A DNA stretch of 64,000 nucleotides from Salinarimonas ramus (lineage in GTDB: Bacteria > Pseudomonadota > Alphaproteobacteria > Rhizobiales > Beijerinckiaceae): positions 62,001 to 126,000 of the forward strand of contig NZ_BMMF01000009.1 in the NCBI RefSeq assembly GCF_014645695.1, written 5' to 3'. This document shows, in pieces, positions 28,867 to 37,183 of this stretch. A program made the translations under genes and the position numbers. The notes beneath the pieces are model-generated. The model searched no databases. It saw only the letters and a program-made list of their open reading frames with translations, and was not told where the DNA came from. How positions within the stretch are numbered: position 1 is the stretch's first letter; the number at the start of each line of letters is the position of its first letter.

Positions 28867-29916
28867 TCACGCCACCGCGTGCGCGCGGCGGCGGTCCTGG
28901 GCGGCGACGAGGCGCTCCATCTTGCGCAGGTCCGCGGGGCCGAGCTGCATGGCGGCGTCGACCCACATCTCGACGATGTCCACCATCTCCGCGAACTCGA
29001 GCGGGCGCGCCCGGCGCGCCGCGGCGTGCATGGCCGCGTGCGCGTTGTGCCGGCGACGGTTGCGGGCGATGTAGGCCTCCACCGCAGCATCGCCCTCGCC
29101 GGGCTCCGCCACGATGTCGACGAGGCCCAGCGCGTGGAGCTCCTCCGCATCGTAGAGCCGGCCGCTCTCGATCATGTCGCGCATGGTCGCGCCGGGCACC
29201 TTGCGCGCCAGGAACGAGTAGGCGCCCATGCCGGGGAAGAGGTTGAAGAGCACCTCCGGGAAGCCGCACTTCGTGCCGCGCTCCGCCACCACGACGTCGC
29301 AGGAGAGCGCCGCCTCGAATCCGCCGCCGAGCGCGTCGCCCTGGACGAGGCCGATCGTGACGATCGGCAGGCCGTAATTCTCGTGGTTGGCGTAGACCAC
29401 CTCGATGCAGGCGCGGGCGTAGGCCGAGAGCCCCTCGCGATCGCCGGCACGGATGCGCCCCGCGAAGAGGGCGAGATCGCCGCCGAGGTTGAACACGCCG
29501 GGATGGTCGGACTTCACCACGAAGTAGCGGAACGGCGGCTCGCTCCCCTCCGGCGCGGCGGCGAACAGGTCGACGAGGGAGCGCTGCATCGCCTGCAGCC
29601 CGCGCAGCAGCCCGGGCGTGTAGGAGGGCCGCCCGGAGGGCGACATCGTGCACCAATAGGTCTCCGACTCCTGGTCGAGACGCACCTCGACCTCCTCGAA
29701 GCGATCCGCCGCCACCCGCAGATGCGCCGGCACGGTGCCGGCGGCCTTCAGCCCGTCGAGCGCCTCGAGCGGCGTCGGGCGTCGCTGCGCCGCAGCACGG
29801 CGCCAGCCGCCACGCGCGATGGGAAGATCGCGGCCGGCGCGCGCCTCGCGTTGCTCGAGGGTCTCGAACAGCTCGCCGATCGGCTCGGCGCCGCCGAGCA
29901 CCGCGCGGAAATCCAT
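28867..29916 (-). CDS. RpfF-like enoyl-CoA hydratase/thioesterase (DSF signal synthase homologue)
   Basis: 349 residues, crotonase fold. The core matches RpfF, which makes cis-2-unsaturated fatty-acid signals (diffusible signal factor): GVFNLGGDLALFAG, IGLVQGDALGGGFEAALSC with the first catalytic-position Glu, CGFPEVLFNLFPGMGAYSF with the second, and the C-terminal VDAAMQLGPADLRKMERLV. It is about 60 residues longer than Xanthomonas RpfF at the N-terminus. The start MDFRAV at 29916 has GAGG six bases upstream. No rpfB, rpfC or rpfG homologue is adjacent. The product could also be another acyl signal. Confidence 0.82.
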   Translation of the reverse strand: MDFRAVLGGAEPIGELFETLEQREARAGRDLPIARGGWRRAAAQRRPTPLEALDGLKAAGTVPAHLRVAADRFEEVEVRLDQESETYWCTMSPSGRPSYTPGLLRGLQAMQRSLVDLFAAAPEGSEPPFRYFVVKSDHPGVFNLGGDLALFAGRIRAGDREGLSAYARACIEVVYANHENYGLPIVTIGLVQGDALGGGFEAALSCDVVVAERGTKCGFPEVLFNLFPGMGAYSFLARKVPGATMRDMIESGRLYDAEELHALGLVDIVAEPGEGDAAVEAYIARNRRRHNAHAAMHAAARRARPLEFAEMVDIVEMWVDAAMQLGPADLRKMERLVAAQDRRRAHAVA

Positions 29917-30075
29917 GGTGTGCCTCATCTCGGTGACCGCCCCTGACGAGGCGCCTCTCCGTCCGTTCGCTCGCAACTATCCATTGGCGGCGCCGAAAAG
30001 GAAACCGCTCGAATGCGATCGAGCGCGGAAAGGTTTCGTTAGGGTTAACTCGCGGCCTTCGGGTTCTCGACGGCA

Positions 30076-30104
30076 ATTAACGGCTGCGAAGCGTCGGCTG
30101 TCAA
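30076..30104 (-). promoter_or_regulatory. Promoter of the RpfF-like gene, with a long leader
   Basis: Minus-strand TTGACA (30104-30099), 17-base spacer, GTTAAT (30081-30076). The leader to the ATG is about 150 bases, much more AT-rich than the genes, and includes a hairpin at 30006-30025 (arms CGCTCGA / TCGAGCG). A GGTTAAC-type box at 30044-30050 could be a response-regulator half-site. The 309 bases between 29917 and 30225 hold no gene. Confidence 0.55.
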
Positions 30105-30130
30105 ATGGTTCATGCAATTTTATGCGAAAT

Positions 30131-30155
30131 GCACGCGAGCGTGTTCGTCGCGTGC
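30131..30155 (-). terminator. Hairpin downstream of the YeeE operon
   Basis: Arms GCACGCGA / TCGCGTGC with a nine-base loop, followed on the minus strand by ATTTCGC. Its position after the last small gene of the sulfur operon fits a terminator; the T run is poor, so an operator role for the next promoter is possible. Confidence 0.4.
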
Positions 30156-30225
30156 GATGGGGCAAGCGTGGCAATTCAAGACTTTAGCCGTTTGACCAAC
30201 CAAGAGATGCGATGATTCGCCGCGC

Positions 30226-30411
30226 TCAGGTCGGTGCTGCAGCGCAATGCGCGCCGGACGGTGCCGCCCCCGATCCGAGCGCCGCGGGCGGCGGCGCACG
30301 GAAGGGATCGAGCGGCGCGCTCGTGCCGATATCGGCGGCGACGAGGAGCGCGAGCGCCGCGAGGAGCGCGAGGCCCACGGTCTGGCGGCGGGGAAGCGGA
30401 CGCGATGACAT
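30226..30411 (-). CDS. Small membrane or secreted protein at the end of the sulfur operon
   Basis: 61 residues, not recognised. A basic N-terminus is followed by one hydrophobic helix (about 11-27) and a Pro/Ala-rich tail. GGGGAGAG lies directly upstream of the ATG and the YeeE stop is 15 bases away, so it is likely translated. It may be a signal-anchored peptide associated with the transporter. Confidence 0.5.
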   Translation of the reverse strand: MSSRPLPRRQTVGLALLAALALLVAADIGTSAPLDPFRAPPPAALGSGAAPSGAHCAAAPT

Positions 30412-30426
30412 GTCTCTCCCCCTCTC

Positions 30427-31551
30427 TCAGCGCGCCGTCTCGAGCCGCGCCGGCGCCGTCGGCGCCGTTTGCAGCCAGGCGAGGATGCGCACGCCGAGGA
30501 TCGAGCCGACGAAAGCGGCGGCGAACCAGGCCCAGCCGTGCAGCGAGCCCGTGGCGATGCCCGAGAAGAAGGCGCCGACGTTGCAGCCGAAGGCGAGGCG
30601 CGAGGCGTAGCCCATGAGGAGCGCCGCGACGACGATGCCACCGACGAGCCGCGCCGCCGGGCGCGCGGGCGCCGGATCCATCACCCGCCGCCAGCGTGCG
30701 GCGATGAAGGCGCCGGCGACGAGGCCGAGATTGGTGAGCGAGGTCACGTCGGTGAGGAGCGAGGAGGCGAGCCGCTCGGCATTGCCGGGCGCCGCCCAGA
30801 AGGCCGTCTGCGAGAGATCCGCCCCCGCCGCGCTCGCGACCTTCGCGCCCCACAGGCCGAGCCCGTAGACGATCCCCCAAGGCTGGCCGGCGACGACGAG
30901 GTTGAGGACGGCGAGGCCGGCCAGCAGGCCCGCCGCCAGGAACAGCCGCCCCTGCGGCAAGCGTGCGCCCTTCTCGGCACGGAACGCCACGATCACGGCC
31001 ACGGCGGCGAGCGCCGCGAGCGTCGCGGCGAGCGCGCCCTCGGCGCCCAGCAGTCCGGACAGCGTCAGCACCGGCAGGGAGGCGAGATCCGTCCACCAGG
31101 CGAGGTGGAGCGTGCCGAGGAACGAGCCGACGACGAAGAAGACGAGCGCGAGGAGCCCCAGCGCGTTGCCCGAGCCCGCATTGACGAGCGTCCCCGAGCC
31201 GCAGCCCATGACGATCTGCATGCAGGCGCCGAAGACGAAGGCGCCGGCGATCATCGCCGCCCCGACCGGCGCGTGCGCGCCCATCAGCTCGCCCGGCGCC
31301 GCTGCCAGCAGCGGCAGCGCCACGGCCGCGGTGAGCCCGATGGCGAGGAGCTGAGCCATCACGCCGCGCCCGTCGCGGCGAAGGACGAGCGCCTTCCACG
31401 GCCCGGCGAAGCCGAAGCGCAGCCCCTCCAGCGTGAGGCCGAAGCCGACGCCGATCAGGAACAGGAACGCGAAGCGCAAGCCGACGAACAGAGCGAGGAA
31501 GGCCGCGACGACGAGGGCGAGGAGGACGAGGCCCGTGCGCGTGAGGAGCAT
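30427..31551 (-). CDS. YeeE/YedE family (TsuA-like) thiosulfate transporter
   Basis: 374 residues, about ten membrane helices. The family handles inorganic sulfur, and TsuA of this family takes up thiosulfate through conserved cysteines. The two signature cysteine segments are present: CMQIVMGCGSGTLVNAGSGN near residue 110 and ASRLAFGCNVGAFFSGIATG near 325. It follows a periplasmic sulfurtransferase gene on the same strand. Start 31551 (MLLTRTGLVL). Confidence 0.87.
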   Translation of the reverse strand: MLLTRTGLVLLALVVAAFLALFVGLRFAFLFLIGVGFGLTLEGLRFGFAGPWKALVLRRDGRGVMAQLLAIGLTAAVALPLLAAAPGELMGAHAPVGAAMIAGAFVFGACMQIVMGCGSGTLVNAGSGNALGLLALVFFVVGSFLGTLHLAWWTDLASLPVLTLSGLLGAEGALAATLAALAAVAVIVAFRAEKGARLPQGRLFLAAGLLAGLAVLNLVVAGQPWGIVYGLGLWGAKVASAAGADLSQTAFWAAPGNAERLASSLLTDVTSLTNLGLVAGAFIAARWRRVMDPAPARPAARLVGGIVVAALLMGYASRLAFGCNVGAFFSGIATGSLHGWAWFAAAFVGSILGVRILAWLQTAPTAPARLETAR

Positions 31552-31579
31552 CGGAGGGTCCTTGTGCTTGAGATGGGTG

Positions 31580-31604
31580 CGGCCCGCCGGCGAGCGGCGG
31601 GCCG
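31580..31604. repeat. Hairpin between sulfurtransferase and transporter genes
   Basis: Ten-base arms CGGCCCGCCG / CGGCGGGCCG with a GCGAG loop and no T run. It is placed like the hairpins after the three binding-protein genes, following an exported protein and preceding a permease. Confidence 0.7.
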
Positions 31605-31637
31605 TCACGGCCGTCGGTGCGTGGTGCCCGGCTCGCG

Positions 31638-32609
31638 TCAGAGCACGTCGGCGAGCCACTGGCGCGTGGACATCAGGAGCCACTCGACACGCCCCGGCTC
31701 GTTGTCGAGAGCGCGCCCCGTGTTCGACCACTCGACCACGCTCTCGGGATAGAGCTTCACGCCCTCGATCCCGGCGAGCTCGGAGAGCGCGAACCAGTTC
31801 GTCGCCGCCCAATGGCCGGTGTTGCAGAACGAGACCAGTGTCGCGCCGTCGGCCAGCCCCGCGCTCTGCGCGATGGCGCGGGCGCGCTCCTCGTCGACCA
31901 CGAGCGGGCCGTCGTCGACGAACCAGGCGGCGTGGCTGAAATTCTCGGCGGTCGGCAGCGTGCCGGGACGCGCCGCGGCGCCGTGCCAGAGCTCGCCCAG
32001 GAAGAAGGGCGCGGGCCGGGCGTCCACGAGGCGGGCGTCGCCGCTCTCGATGGAGGTCTCGATCTCCTCGACGCTCGCGCGCCACTCGTCGGAAAGAACT
32101 GCGTCGAAGATCGTGGGATCGGGGCGCACCGGCTCCGTCGACAGCGCGTTGCCGGCGGCGACCCAGCCACGGACGCCGCCGTCGAGGATCGCGATCCGCT
32201 CGACGCCCAGCGACTTCAGCGTCCAGTAGACGCGCGCGGCGGAGCCGAAATCGGAGGAATCCGCCCCCTGGTGGACGATTACGACGGGCGTCGTCTCGTC
32301 GATGCCGCTCTCGCCGACGAGCACGGAGAGCAGCGCCGGCTCGGGGAGCGCGCCGGGATTGCCGGTGGGCCCGCGCCATTGCGTGTAGGGCGCGTTGACG
32401 GCACCGGGAATGTGCCCCTCGGCGAAGGCGGCCGCGGCCCGGATGTCGAGGACGACGGGGTCGGCCGTCTCCTCGAGCGCGACGAGCTTCGTGGGATCGA
32501 CGAGCTTGTCCCACCCCTCCTGCGCGGAGGCGGGCGTAGCGAGGGCGATGCCGGCCGCGAGCGAGAGGCCGAGGGCGGCGGCGGCGAGGGTGGTGCTGTG
32601 GGCGGTCAT
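31638..32609 (-). CDS. Periplasmic sulfurtransferase with two rhodanese domains
   Basis: 323 residues. A signal peptide (about 1-29, ending TPASAQ) exports it. Two rhodanese domains: an inactive N-terminal one with LDIRAAAAFAEGHIPGA, and a C-terminal one with the catalytic Cys in VSFCNTGHWA (about residue 262). It probably moves sulfane sulfur from thiosulfate or a related donor in the periplasm next to the YeeE-type transporter. AGGAGG at 32619-32614 precedes the ATG. Confidence 0.88.
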   Translation of the reverse strand: MTAHSTTLAAAALGLSLAAGIALATPASAQEGWDKLVDPTKLVALEETADPVVLDIRAAAAFAEGHIPGAVNAPYTQWRGPTGNPGALPEPALLSVLVGESGIDETTPVVIVHQGADSSDFGSAARVYWTLKSLGVERIAILDGGVRGWVAAGNALSTEPVRPDPTIFDAVLSDEWRASVEEIETSIESGDARLVDARPAPFFLGELWHGAAARPGTLPTAENFSHAAWFVDDGPLVVDEERARAIAQSAGLADGATLVSFCNTGHWAATNWFALSELAGIEGVKLYPESVVEWSNTGRALDNEPGRVEWLLMSTRQWLADVL

Positions 32610-32641
32610 GCGGACCTCCTCGGGAAGCGACGTTGTCGACG

Positions 32642-32670
32642 TATATAGGCGACTATTCCCGTGGTGTCAC
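32642..32670 (-). promoter_or_regulatory. Promoter of the sulfurtransferase-YeeE operon
   Basis: Minus-strand GTGACA (32670-32665), exactly 17 bases, then TATATA (32647-32642), about 33 bases before the ATG. An imperfect ATAG-TCGC-CTAT inverted repeat just upstream of and overlapping the -10 could bind a repressor. The wider gap (32610-32780) is AT-rich and also carries the yqaE promoter. Confidence 0.65.
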
Positions 32671-32780
32671 GCGTATTCTCTTATTTCACAGTTTTCTGAG
32701 TGTTTAACGGGCGGAACCGCCGCACCGCGCCCCCCGTTCTCTCTCTAGAGACACTTCATCGAAAGCGGAAACCCCGTCCC

Positions 32781-32972
32781 ATGGCAGATTTCCTGCGCAT
32801 CCTCATCGCCATCCTGCTGCCGCCGCTGGGCGTCTTCCTGCAGGTGGGCCTGCGCGGCCCGTTCTGGCTCAACATTCTCCTGACGATCCTCGGCTACATC
32901 CCGGGCATCATCCATGCGGTCTGGGTGATCGCGAAGTACGGCCCTACCGCGGAACAGCGAGCGAGATCGTGA
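32781..32972 (+). CDS. YqaE/Pmp3 family membrane protein
   Basis: 63 residues. Two membrane helices with the family core ILLPPLGVFLQVG and GYIPGIIHAVWVI. Small hydrophobic proteins of this family respond to membrane stress and affect membrane potential. ATG 32781 matches the family N-terminus MADFLRI. The 3' end overlaps the convergent XRE gene by 29 bases. Confidence 0.9.
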   Translation: MADFLRILIAILLPPLGVFLQVGLRGPFWLNILLTILGYIPGIIHAVWVIAKYGPTAEQRARS

Positions 32973-33183
32973 TCCGCGCGTCGTCGAGCGCGAACGAGAT
33001 TCCGCCCTGCGCGAAGGCCCCGCGCACGCGCTCGACGTTCGCAGCCGTCGAGCGCAGGGGCCCGCGGGTCGGGTCCTCCATGCGCTGGATCGTGGGCAGC
33101 GACAGGCCCGCCCGCATGGCGAGGTCGGCCTGCGTCCAGCCCACGAGGTCCCGCCCGGCCTTGATCATTCCGCACGTCAGCAT
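32944..33183 (-). CDS. Small XRE-family DNA-binding regulator
   Basis: 79 residues. The helix-turn-helix is GWTQADLAMRAGLSLPTIQRME, followed by a short strand region ending ITISLAVPR. Such short XRE proteins are often stand-alone repressors or antitoxins. Start chosen at 33183 (MLTCGMIKAG) on family pattern; ATGs at 33195 and 33225 are also in frame but cross a tandem repeat. It overlaps yqaE at the 3' end. Confidence 0.75.
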   Translation of the reverse strand: MLTCGMIKAGRDLVGWTQADLAMRAGLSLPTIQRMEDPTRGPLRSTAANVERVRGAFAQGGISFALDDARITISLAVPR

Positions 33184-33190
33184 CGTCCGT

Positions 33191-33216
33191 CCCATCCGGC
33201 TTGCCCATCCGGCTTG
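33191..33216. repeat. 13-bp tandem duplication upstream of the XRE gene
   Basis: CCCATCCGGCTTG occurs twice without a gap (33191-33203, 33204-33216), immediately upstream of the chosen XRE start. If translation begins upstream, the repeat is coding. Confidence 0.85.
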
Positions 33217-33354
33217 CGAGGCCATGATGTCCGGCGAAGCTTGAGCCGAGCCGACCGCGGGCGCGTGCACGCGCCTCTCGACTCTCGCCCTCTCGATTCT
33301 CGGCGCGCGCTCGGCTATCGAGGGCGCCCGACAGGGACGGCGAGGGACGGCTTC

Positions 33355-33684
33355 ATGCAGACGATCGAGGACCCGCGCGGGCGCATCGAGCGGCTCGAGG
33401 TCGAGATCGCTGCGCTCGAGGAGAGCGCCGAGCGCTGCGGCAAGATCATGCTGGCGAGCCGCATCGCGATCGTCGCGGGCGCCGTGATCCTGGCCGCGAC
33501 CTTCCTCGGCTTCCTGCGGCTCGGCGGGCTCGGCTTCGTCGCCTCGGTCTCCGCCATCCTCATCGGCATCGTCGCCTACGGCTCGAACCGCTCCACCCGC
33601 GAGACCCTGCGCGCCGACATCGCCAGGCGCCGCGAAACGCGCGACGCGTTGATCGACGCGGTGGGGCCGCGCACGGTGCATTGA
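33355..33684 (+). CDS. Small membrane protein with coiled-coil flanks
   Basis: 109 residues, not recognised. A charged heptad-like helix (about 5-28) precedes two membrane helices (about 33-52 and 56-76) and a second basic/acidic helix (about 78-100). GAGGG precedes the ATG. It converges on the M16 genes. Confidence 0.65.
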   Translation: MQTIEDPRGRIERLEVEIAALEESAERCGKIMLASRIAIVAGAVILAATFLGFLRLGGLGFVASVSAILIGIVAYGSNRSTRETLRADIARRRETRDALIDAVGPRTVH

Positions 33685-33733
33685 GGCTGCGTGCCGCACC
33701 ACGCCGCGAGACCGGTCGCGGGGCGGCCGGCGC

Positions 33734-35131
33734 TCAGCAGACGGCAGCCTCTTCCGGCACGGTGACGATGCAGGCCTCGCCGAACGCACCGGGCTCCGGC
33801 GTAACCACCGCGACGGTCGCCGGCGTCGCGAAGACCTCCGCGAGGTAAGCGGCGAACGCCTCCACGTTAAGCCCCTCCAGCGCCTCCGCCATGGCGGCGA
33901 CGCCGCCGTCGAGCCCCTCCGCCCGCCGGGCGAGGATAGCCTGGACCTGCGCGTTCGGATCGCCCGCGGCCTGCGCGAGCGCCTGCGCCTCCCGCGCCGT
34001 CGCACGCGCGAAGACGTCGGGCGAGATCTCCTCCGCAAGCGACGCGAAGGTCTCGCGCATGGCGGCGACGACCTCGGCCGCGCGCTCCGGCGGGACCGGC
34101 GCGCCGAAGCCGACGAGCGCCTGGTCGGGCGTGATGGGATAGACGCGCAGGCCGACGTCGTAGGCCGCGCCGAGGCGGGTGCGGAGCGCCTCGAACAGGA
34201 TCGACCCCGGACCGCCCGCGAGCGCGCCCACCAGCATGCGGTCGTAGAGGTGGTGCGCCGGCGTCGCGATCGCCGCGAGCACGATCGCCTGCGTCGCCTC
34301 CGGCGCCTCGACGACGACCGTCTCGCCGAGATTGCGCCAATCCGCCGGCTTCGGCTCGGGCGATGCGGCGCTCTCGTCGGGCAGGGGCGCGAGCACGGCG
34401 TCGATGGCGGCCTCCATGGCAGCCAGGGGCTGCGGCCCCGCGGCGACGGCGATCGGCCGGCGATCGAAGACCGCGTCGCGCCAGGCCGCGACGTCCTCGC
34501 GCGTCACCGCCTCGACCGTGCGTGGGGGGCGATTGCTCAGCGCGGCGAGGCGCGGGTCGCCCGCGCCGACCAGCGCGCCGAGTGCGCGCTCGGCCATGAA
34601 GGCGGGATTGCGCTCGCCGGCGGCGAGGTTGTCGAGGACGTTGCGCTGGAGCCGCGCCAGGTCCTCCGGCGCGAGATCGGCGCGCACGAGCATGTCCGCC
34701 GCGACCTCCGACACGCGCGAGAACGCGTCGTCGCCCGTCCGCTCGGAGACGAGCGCGAGCCGCGTCTCGAAGAGGCTGTTGGTGAGGACGAAGCCCTGCC
34801 GCTCGTCCTGCAGCGCCTCGCCGAGCGTGCGCATGGGCTCGCCCGCGATGCGCTCGCCCATGAGCGGCGGCGCGAGCGAGAGCAGCCCCTCCCGCCCCGG
34901 GCGCTCGAGCGCGTGCGTGTTGGGCCAGGTCAGCACGATGGTGCCGTACGCCGCGTCCGGGAGCGCGACGTGGAGGTAGGGAACGCCGCCCGGCGTCGTG
35001 CGCGCCACCGGGTCGCTCGCCTGCGCTGCCGTCGTGCCGATCAGGGCGGCGAGGGCGAGGGCGAGGGCGCCGAGCAGCGCGGACGGACGCGGCAGGGTCG
35101 TGCGCGGGTGCGTGCGGGGAGGCATCGTCAT
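33734..35131 (-). CDS. M16 family protein, non-catalytic partner
   Basis: 465 residues with a signal peptide (about 1-38). It has the two-lobed M16 pattern (GGVPYLHVALPDAAYG, RTRLGAAYDVG and ITPDQALVGF in the C-terminal lobe) but no HxxEH zinc motif. In bacterial two-component M16 systems one subunit is inactive and shapes the cavity, and this is that subunit. Its ATG overlaps the stop of the catalytic partner (ATGA), so they are made in equal amounts. Confidence 0.82.
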   Translation of the reverse strand: MTMPPRTHPRTTLPRPSALLGALALALAALIGTTAAQASDPVARTTPGGVPYLHVALPDAAYGTIVLTWPNTHALERPGREGLLSLAPPLMGERIAGEPMRTLGEALQDERQGFVLTNSLFETRLALVSERTGDDAFSRVSEVAADMLVRADLAPEDLARLQRNVLDNLAAGERNPAFMAERALGALVGAGDPRLAALSNRPPRTVEAVTREDVAAWRDAVFDRRPIAVAAGPQPLAAMEAAIDAVLAPLPDESAASPEPKPADWRNLGETVVVEAPEATQAIVLAAIATPAHHLYDRMLVGALAGGPGSILFEALRTRLGAAYDVGLRVYPITPDQALVGFGAPVPPERAAEVVAAMRETFASLAEEISPDVFARATAREAQALAQAAGDPNAQVQAILARRAEGLDGGVAAMAEALEGLNVEAFAAYLAEVFATPATVAVVTPEPGAFGEACIVTVPEEAAVC

Positions 35132-36507
35132 GGCTCTCGTCTCGTCTCCGGTTGTCGTGTCGTCTCCGGGAGAAGGTCGGCGGCGACCAGCCTGTGCGCT
35201 GTGGCCAGCGCTCGCGCGATCGCGGCGATCTCCGCGGGCGCGACGGCGGCCGCCGTCTCGGGGCGCGTCTCCCAGGAGGCGAGGTCGCGTCCCGCGGCGG
35301 TCCATTCCGCGAGCGCGACGCTCGTCCCGACGGGGCGCGCCTGCGCCGCACGTGCGCGGGACACGGCACGCTGCGACAGGCGGACGAGGATCTCGCGGTC
35401 GAGACCCTCCCTCGCGATCTCGGCGAGGCGCGCGCGGACGACCGCCTCCAGGCGATCGAGCGCATCCGCCGGTACGCCCGGCCGCGCGGCGAGGCGGATC
35501 TCGAAAGCCGTCCATCCGGGCGCGAGGCGGGACGCTCCGAATCCGACGGCGCGCAAGAGCGCGTCTTCCTGCGCCTCCAGCGTCGGGCGCGGCGCGCCGG
35601 GGAGATCGCTCGTGAGATAATCGAGGAGGAGCCCGACCGCCGCCGAGCCGGCGGCGTCGTCGGGGAAGCGCACGAGGGCGGCGAGGATGCGCTCCGGCGC
35701 GCCGATGGCGGGATCCGCGCTCACGATCGCGACGCGCTCTGCCGCCGGCGGCACCGGCTCCAGCGAAAGCGGCGGCTTCGGGCGCGCCTCTGCCGTCCCC
35801 AGGACCTCGGCGACGCGCGCCTGCAGCACCTCCGGACGGACGTCGCCGCCCACGACGAGGACGGCCTCGTCGGCGCGGTAGTGCGCGGCATGGAAGGCGA
35901 TCGCGTCCTCCAGGCGCAGCGCCTCGACGTCCTCGCGCGTGCCGATCGGGTCGCGGCCGAGCGGCGAACCGCCCAGCAGCGTTGCGCCGATCCGTGCAGC
36001 GATGCGGCTCTGCGGGCTCGCGCGCCGCGTCTCCCGCTCGCGCAGGATCGCTGTGCGCTCCCGCGCCAGGGCCTCCGCCGTGAAGGCGGGCGTACGGAAG
36101 ACGGCGAGCAGGGCGTCGACGACGTCGAGCGCCTCCCGCGCCGACGTCGTCGCGACGTACGGCGTCGCGACGGCGGAGACGAAGGCGTTGCCGTGCTCCG
36201 CGACGGGGGCGAGATCGGGCGCGTGCAGGAGGAGCAGGTGCTCCAGGAGATGCGCCGCGCCGGCCGCGTCGGCAGGGTCGTCCGCGGCGCCGGCGGGGAT
36301 ACGCAGGACGATCTCCACGACGGGCGCGGTCTCGTCCGGCAGGACGCAGAGCGTGATCCCTTTCGCGCTGCAGACCGGGCTCGGCACTTGCGGCCAAGCC
36401 TGGGTCGACCAAGCCTGGGTCGACGAGACGACGACGCCGAGAGCGAGCGTGATCGCGAGCATCAGCGCCCGGGAGGTGCCGTGCGCGTCGGGTCGTCTGC
36501 AGAGCAT
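35128..36507 (-). CDS. M16 family zinc metallopeptidase, catalytic subunit
   Basis: 459 residues. The inverted zinc motif HLLEH is at about 86-90 and the third ligand Glu lies about 75 residues later in RTAILRERE. An N-terminal signal or anchor segment (about 15-33) contains a duplicated TQAW-S-TQAW created by a 15-bp tandem repeat, so the region around signal cleavage differs in length from relatives. Likely a periplasmic oligopeptidase. Confidence 0.87.
   Translation of the reverse strand: MLCRRPDAHGTSRALMLAITLALGVVVSSTQAWSTQAWPQVPSPVCSAKGITLCVLPDETAPVVEIVLRIPAGAADDPADAAGAAHLLEHLLLLHAPDLAPVAEHGNAFVSAVATPYVATTSAREALDVVDALLAVFRTPAFTAEALARERTAILRERETRRASPQSRIAARIGATLLGGSPLGRDPIGTREDVEALRLEDAIAFHAAHYRADEAVLVVGGDVRPEVLQARVAEVLGTAEARPKPPLSLEPVPPAAERVAIVSADPAIGAPERILAALVRFPDDAAGSAAVGLLLDYLTSDLPGAPRPTLEAQEDALLRAVGFGASRLAPGWTAFEIRLAARPGVPADALDRLEAVVRARLAEIAREGLDREILVRLSQRAVSRARAAQARPVGTSVALAEWTAAGRDLASWETRPETAAAVAPAEIAAIARALATAHRLVAADLLPETTRQPETRREP
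36394..36423. repeat. 15-bp in-frame tandem duplication in the M16 gene
   Basis: CCAAGCCTGGGTCGA repeats exactly (36394-36408, 36409-36423). It inserts five residues in frame near the end of the signal region of the catalytic M16 subunit. Confidence 0.92.
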
Positions 36508-36592
36508 GATGGGCCGCGCGTCTCGTCGTGACCGAACCGCGACGGACCCTCCACATGCACGACCCGATTGTCAAGACGCGCGACGCGCCATC

Positions 36593-37183
36593 CTAGAGAT
36601 CGACCCCGTCCACCTCGCGGGAGAGCTTCGCGACGATGGCGTCGATGCGGGGGAGGTGGGGGTGGATGGCCAGGGCGCGCTCGAAGCTCTCGAGCGCGCC
36701 GCGCTCGTCGCCGGCGCGCATGAGCAGGTTGCCCAGGCCGGCCCAGGCCGCGAAGTGGCGCGGCTCCAGCGAGACGACGCGGTAGATGTCGGCGATGGCC
36801 GCCACGGGGTCGTCCAGCATGGTGAAGGCGATGGCACGACGGTTCCAGGCCTCGGCCCAGCCGGGCTCGATGACGAGGATGCGATCGATCAGCTCGATGG
36901 CGAGCGCCGGGTCGCGCCCGCGCATGGCCTGCCGGGCCCGCTCCATCAGGAGGTCGGCGGTGGGCGAGCCGGATTCGAGCCAGCGACGCTGGATCAGGAG
37001 CGCGATGCCCCGCGCCTCGGACGCGCTCTCGGTGGCCGCCAAGCGATCGTAGAGCTCGGCGACGCGGGTATCCGCGTTCGTCGACGCCTCCTGCGCGCGC
37101 ACACCGGCGCCGAGCGGCAAAGCCGCGGCAAGGGAGCCGAGAAGCAGCGTAGTCGCGATGAGAGCCAGCCGAAAACGACGCAT
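36593..37183 (-). CDS. Exported TPR-repeat protein
   Basis: 196 residues from ATG 37183. A signal peptide MRRFRLALIATTLLLGS extends to about residue 30. Two to three TPR units follow (about 90-180), with the typical pattern A-x-x-W-x-x-R/L-G and A-x-x-x-Y/F-x-R-A-L. An ATG at 37201 would add six residues. The chosen start lies inside an 18-base-pair hairpin that ends the rpmJ transcript. Function is probably scaffolding in the periplasm. Confidence 0.78.
   Translation of the reverse strand: MRRFRLALIATTLLLGSLAAALPLGAGVRAQEASTNADTRVAELYDRLAATESASEARGIALLIQRRWLESGSPTADLLMERARQAMRGRDPALAIELIDRILVIEPGWAEAWNRRAIAFTMLDDPVAAIADIYRVVSLEPRHFAAWAGLGNLLMRAGDERGALESFERALAIHPHLPRIDAIVAKLSREVDGVDL

Noticed and set aside
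30044-30081. CtrA-type TTAA-N7-TTAA site before the RpfF-like gene
   Set aside because: GGTTAAC and ATTAAC boxes occur, but their spacing does not fit the seven-base rule.
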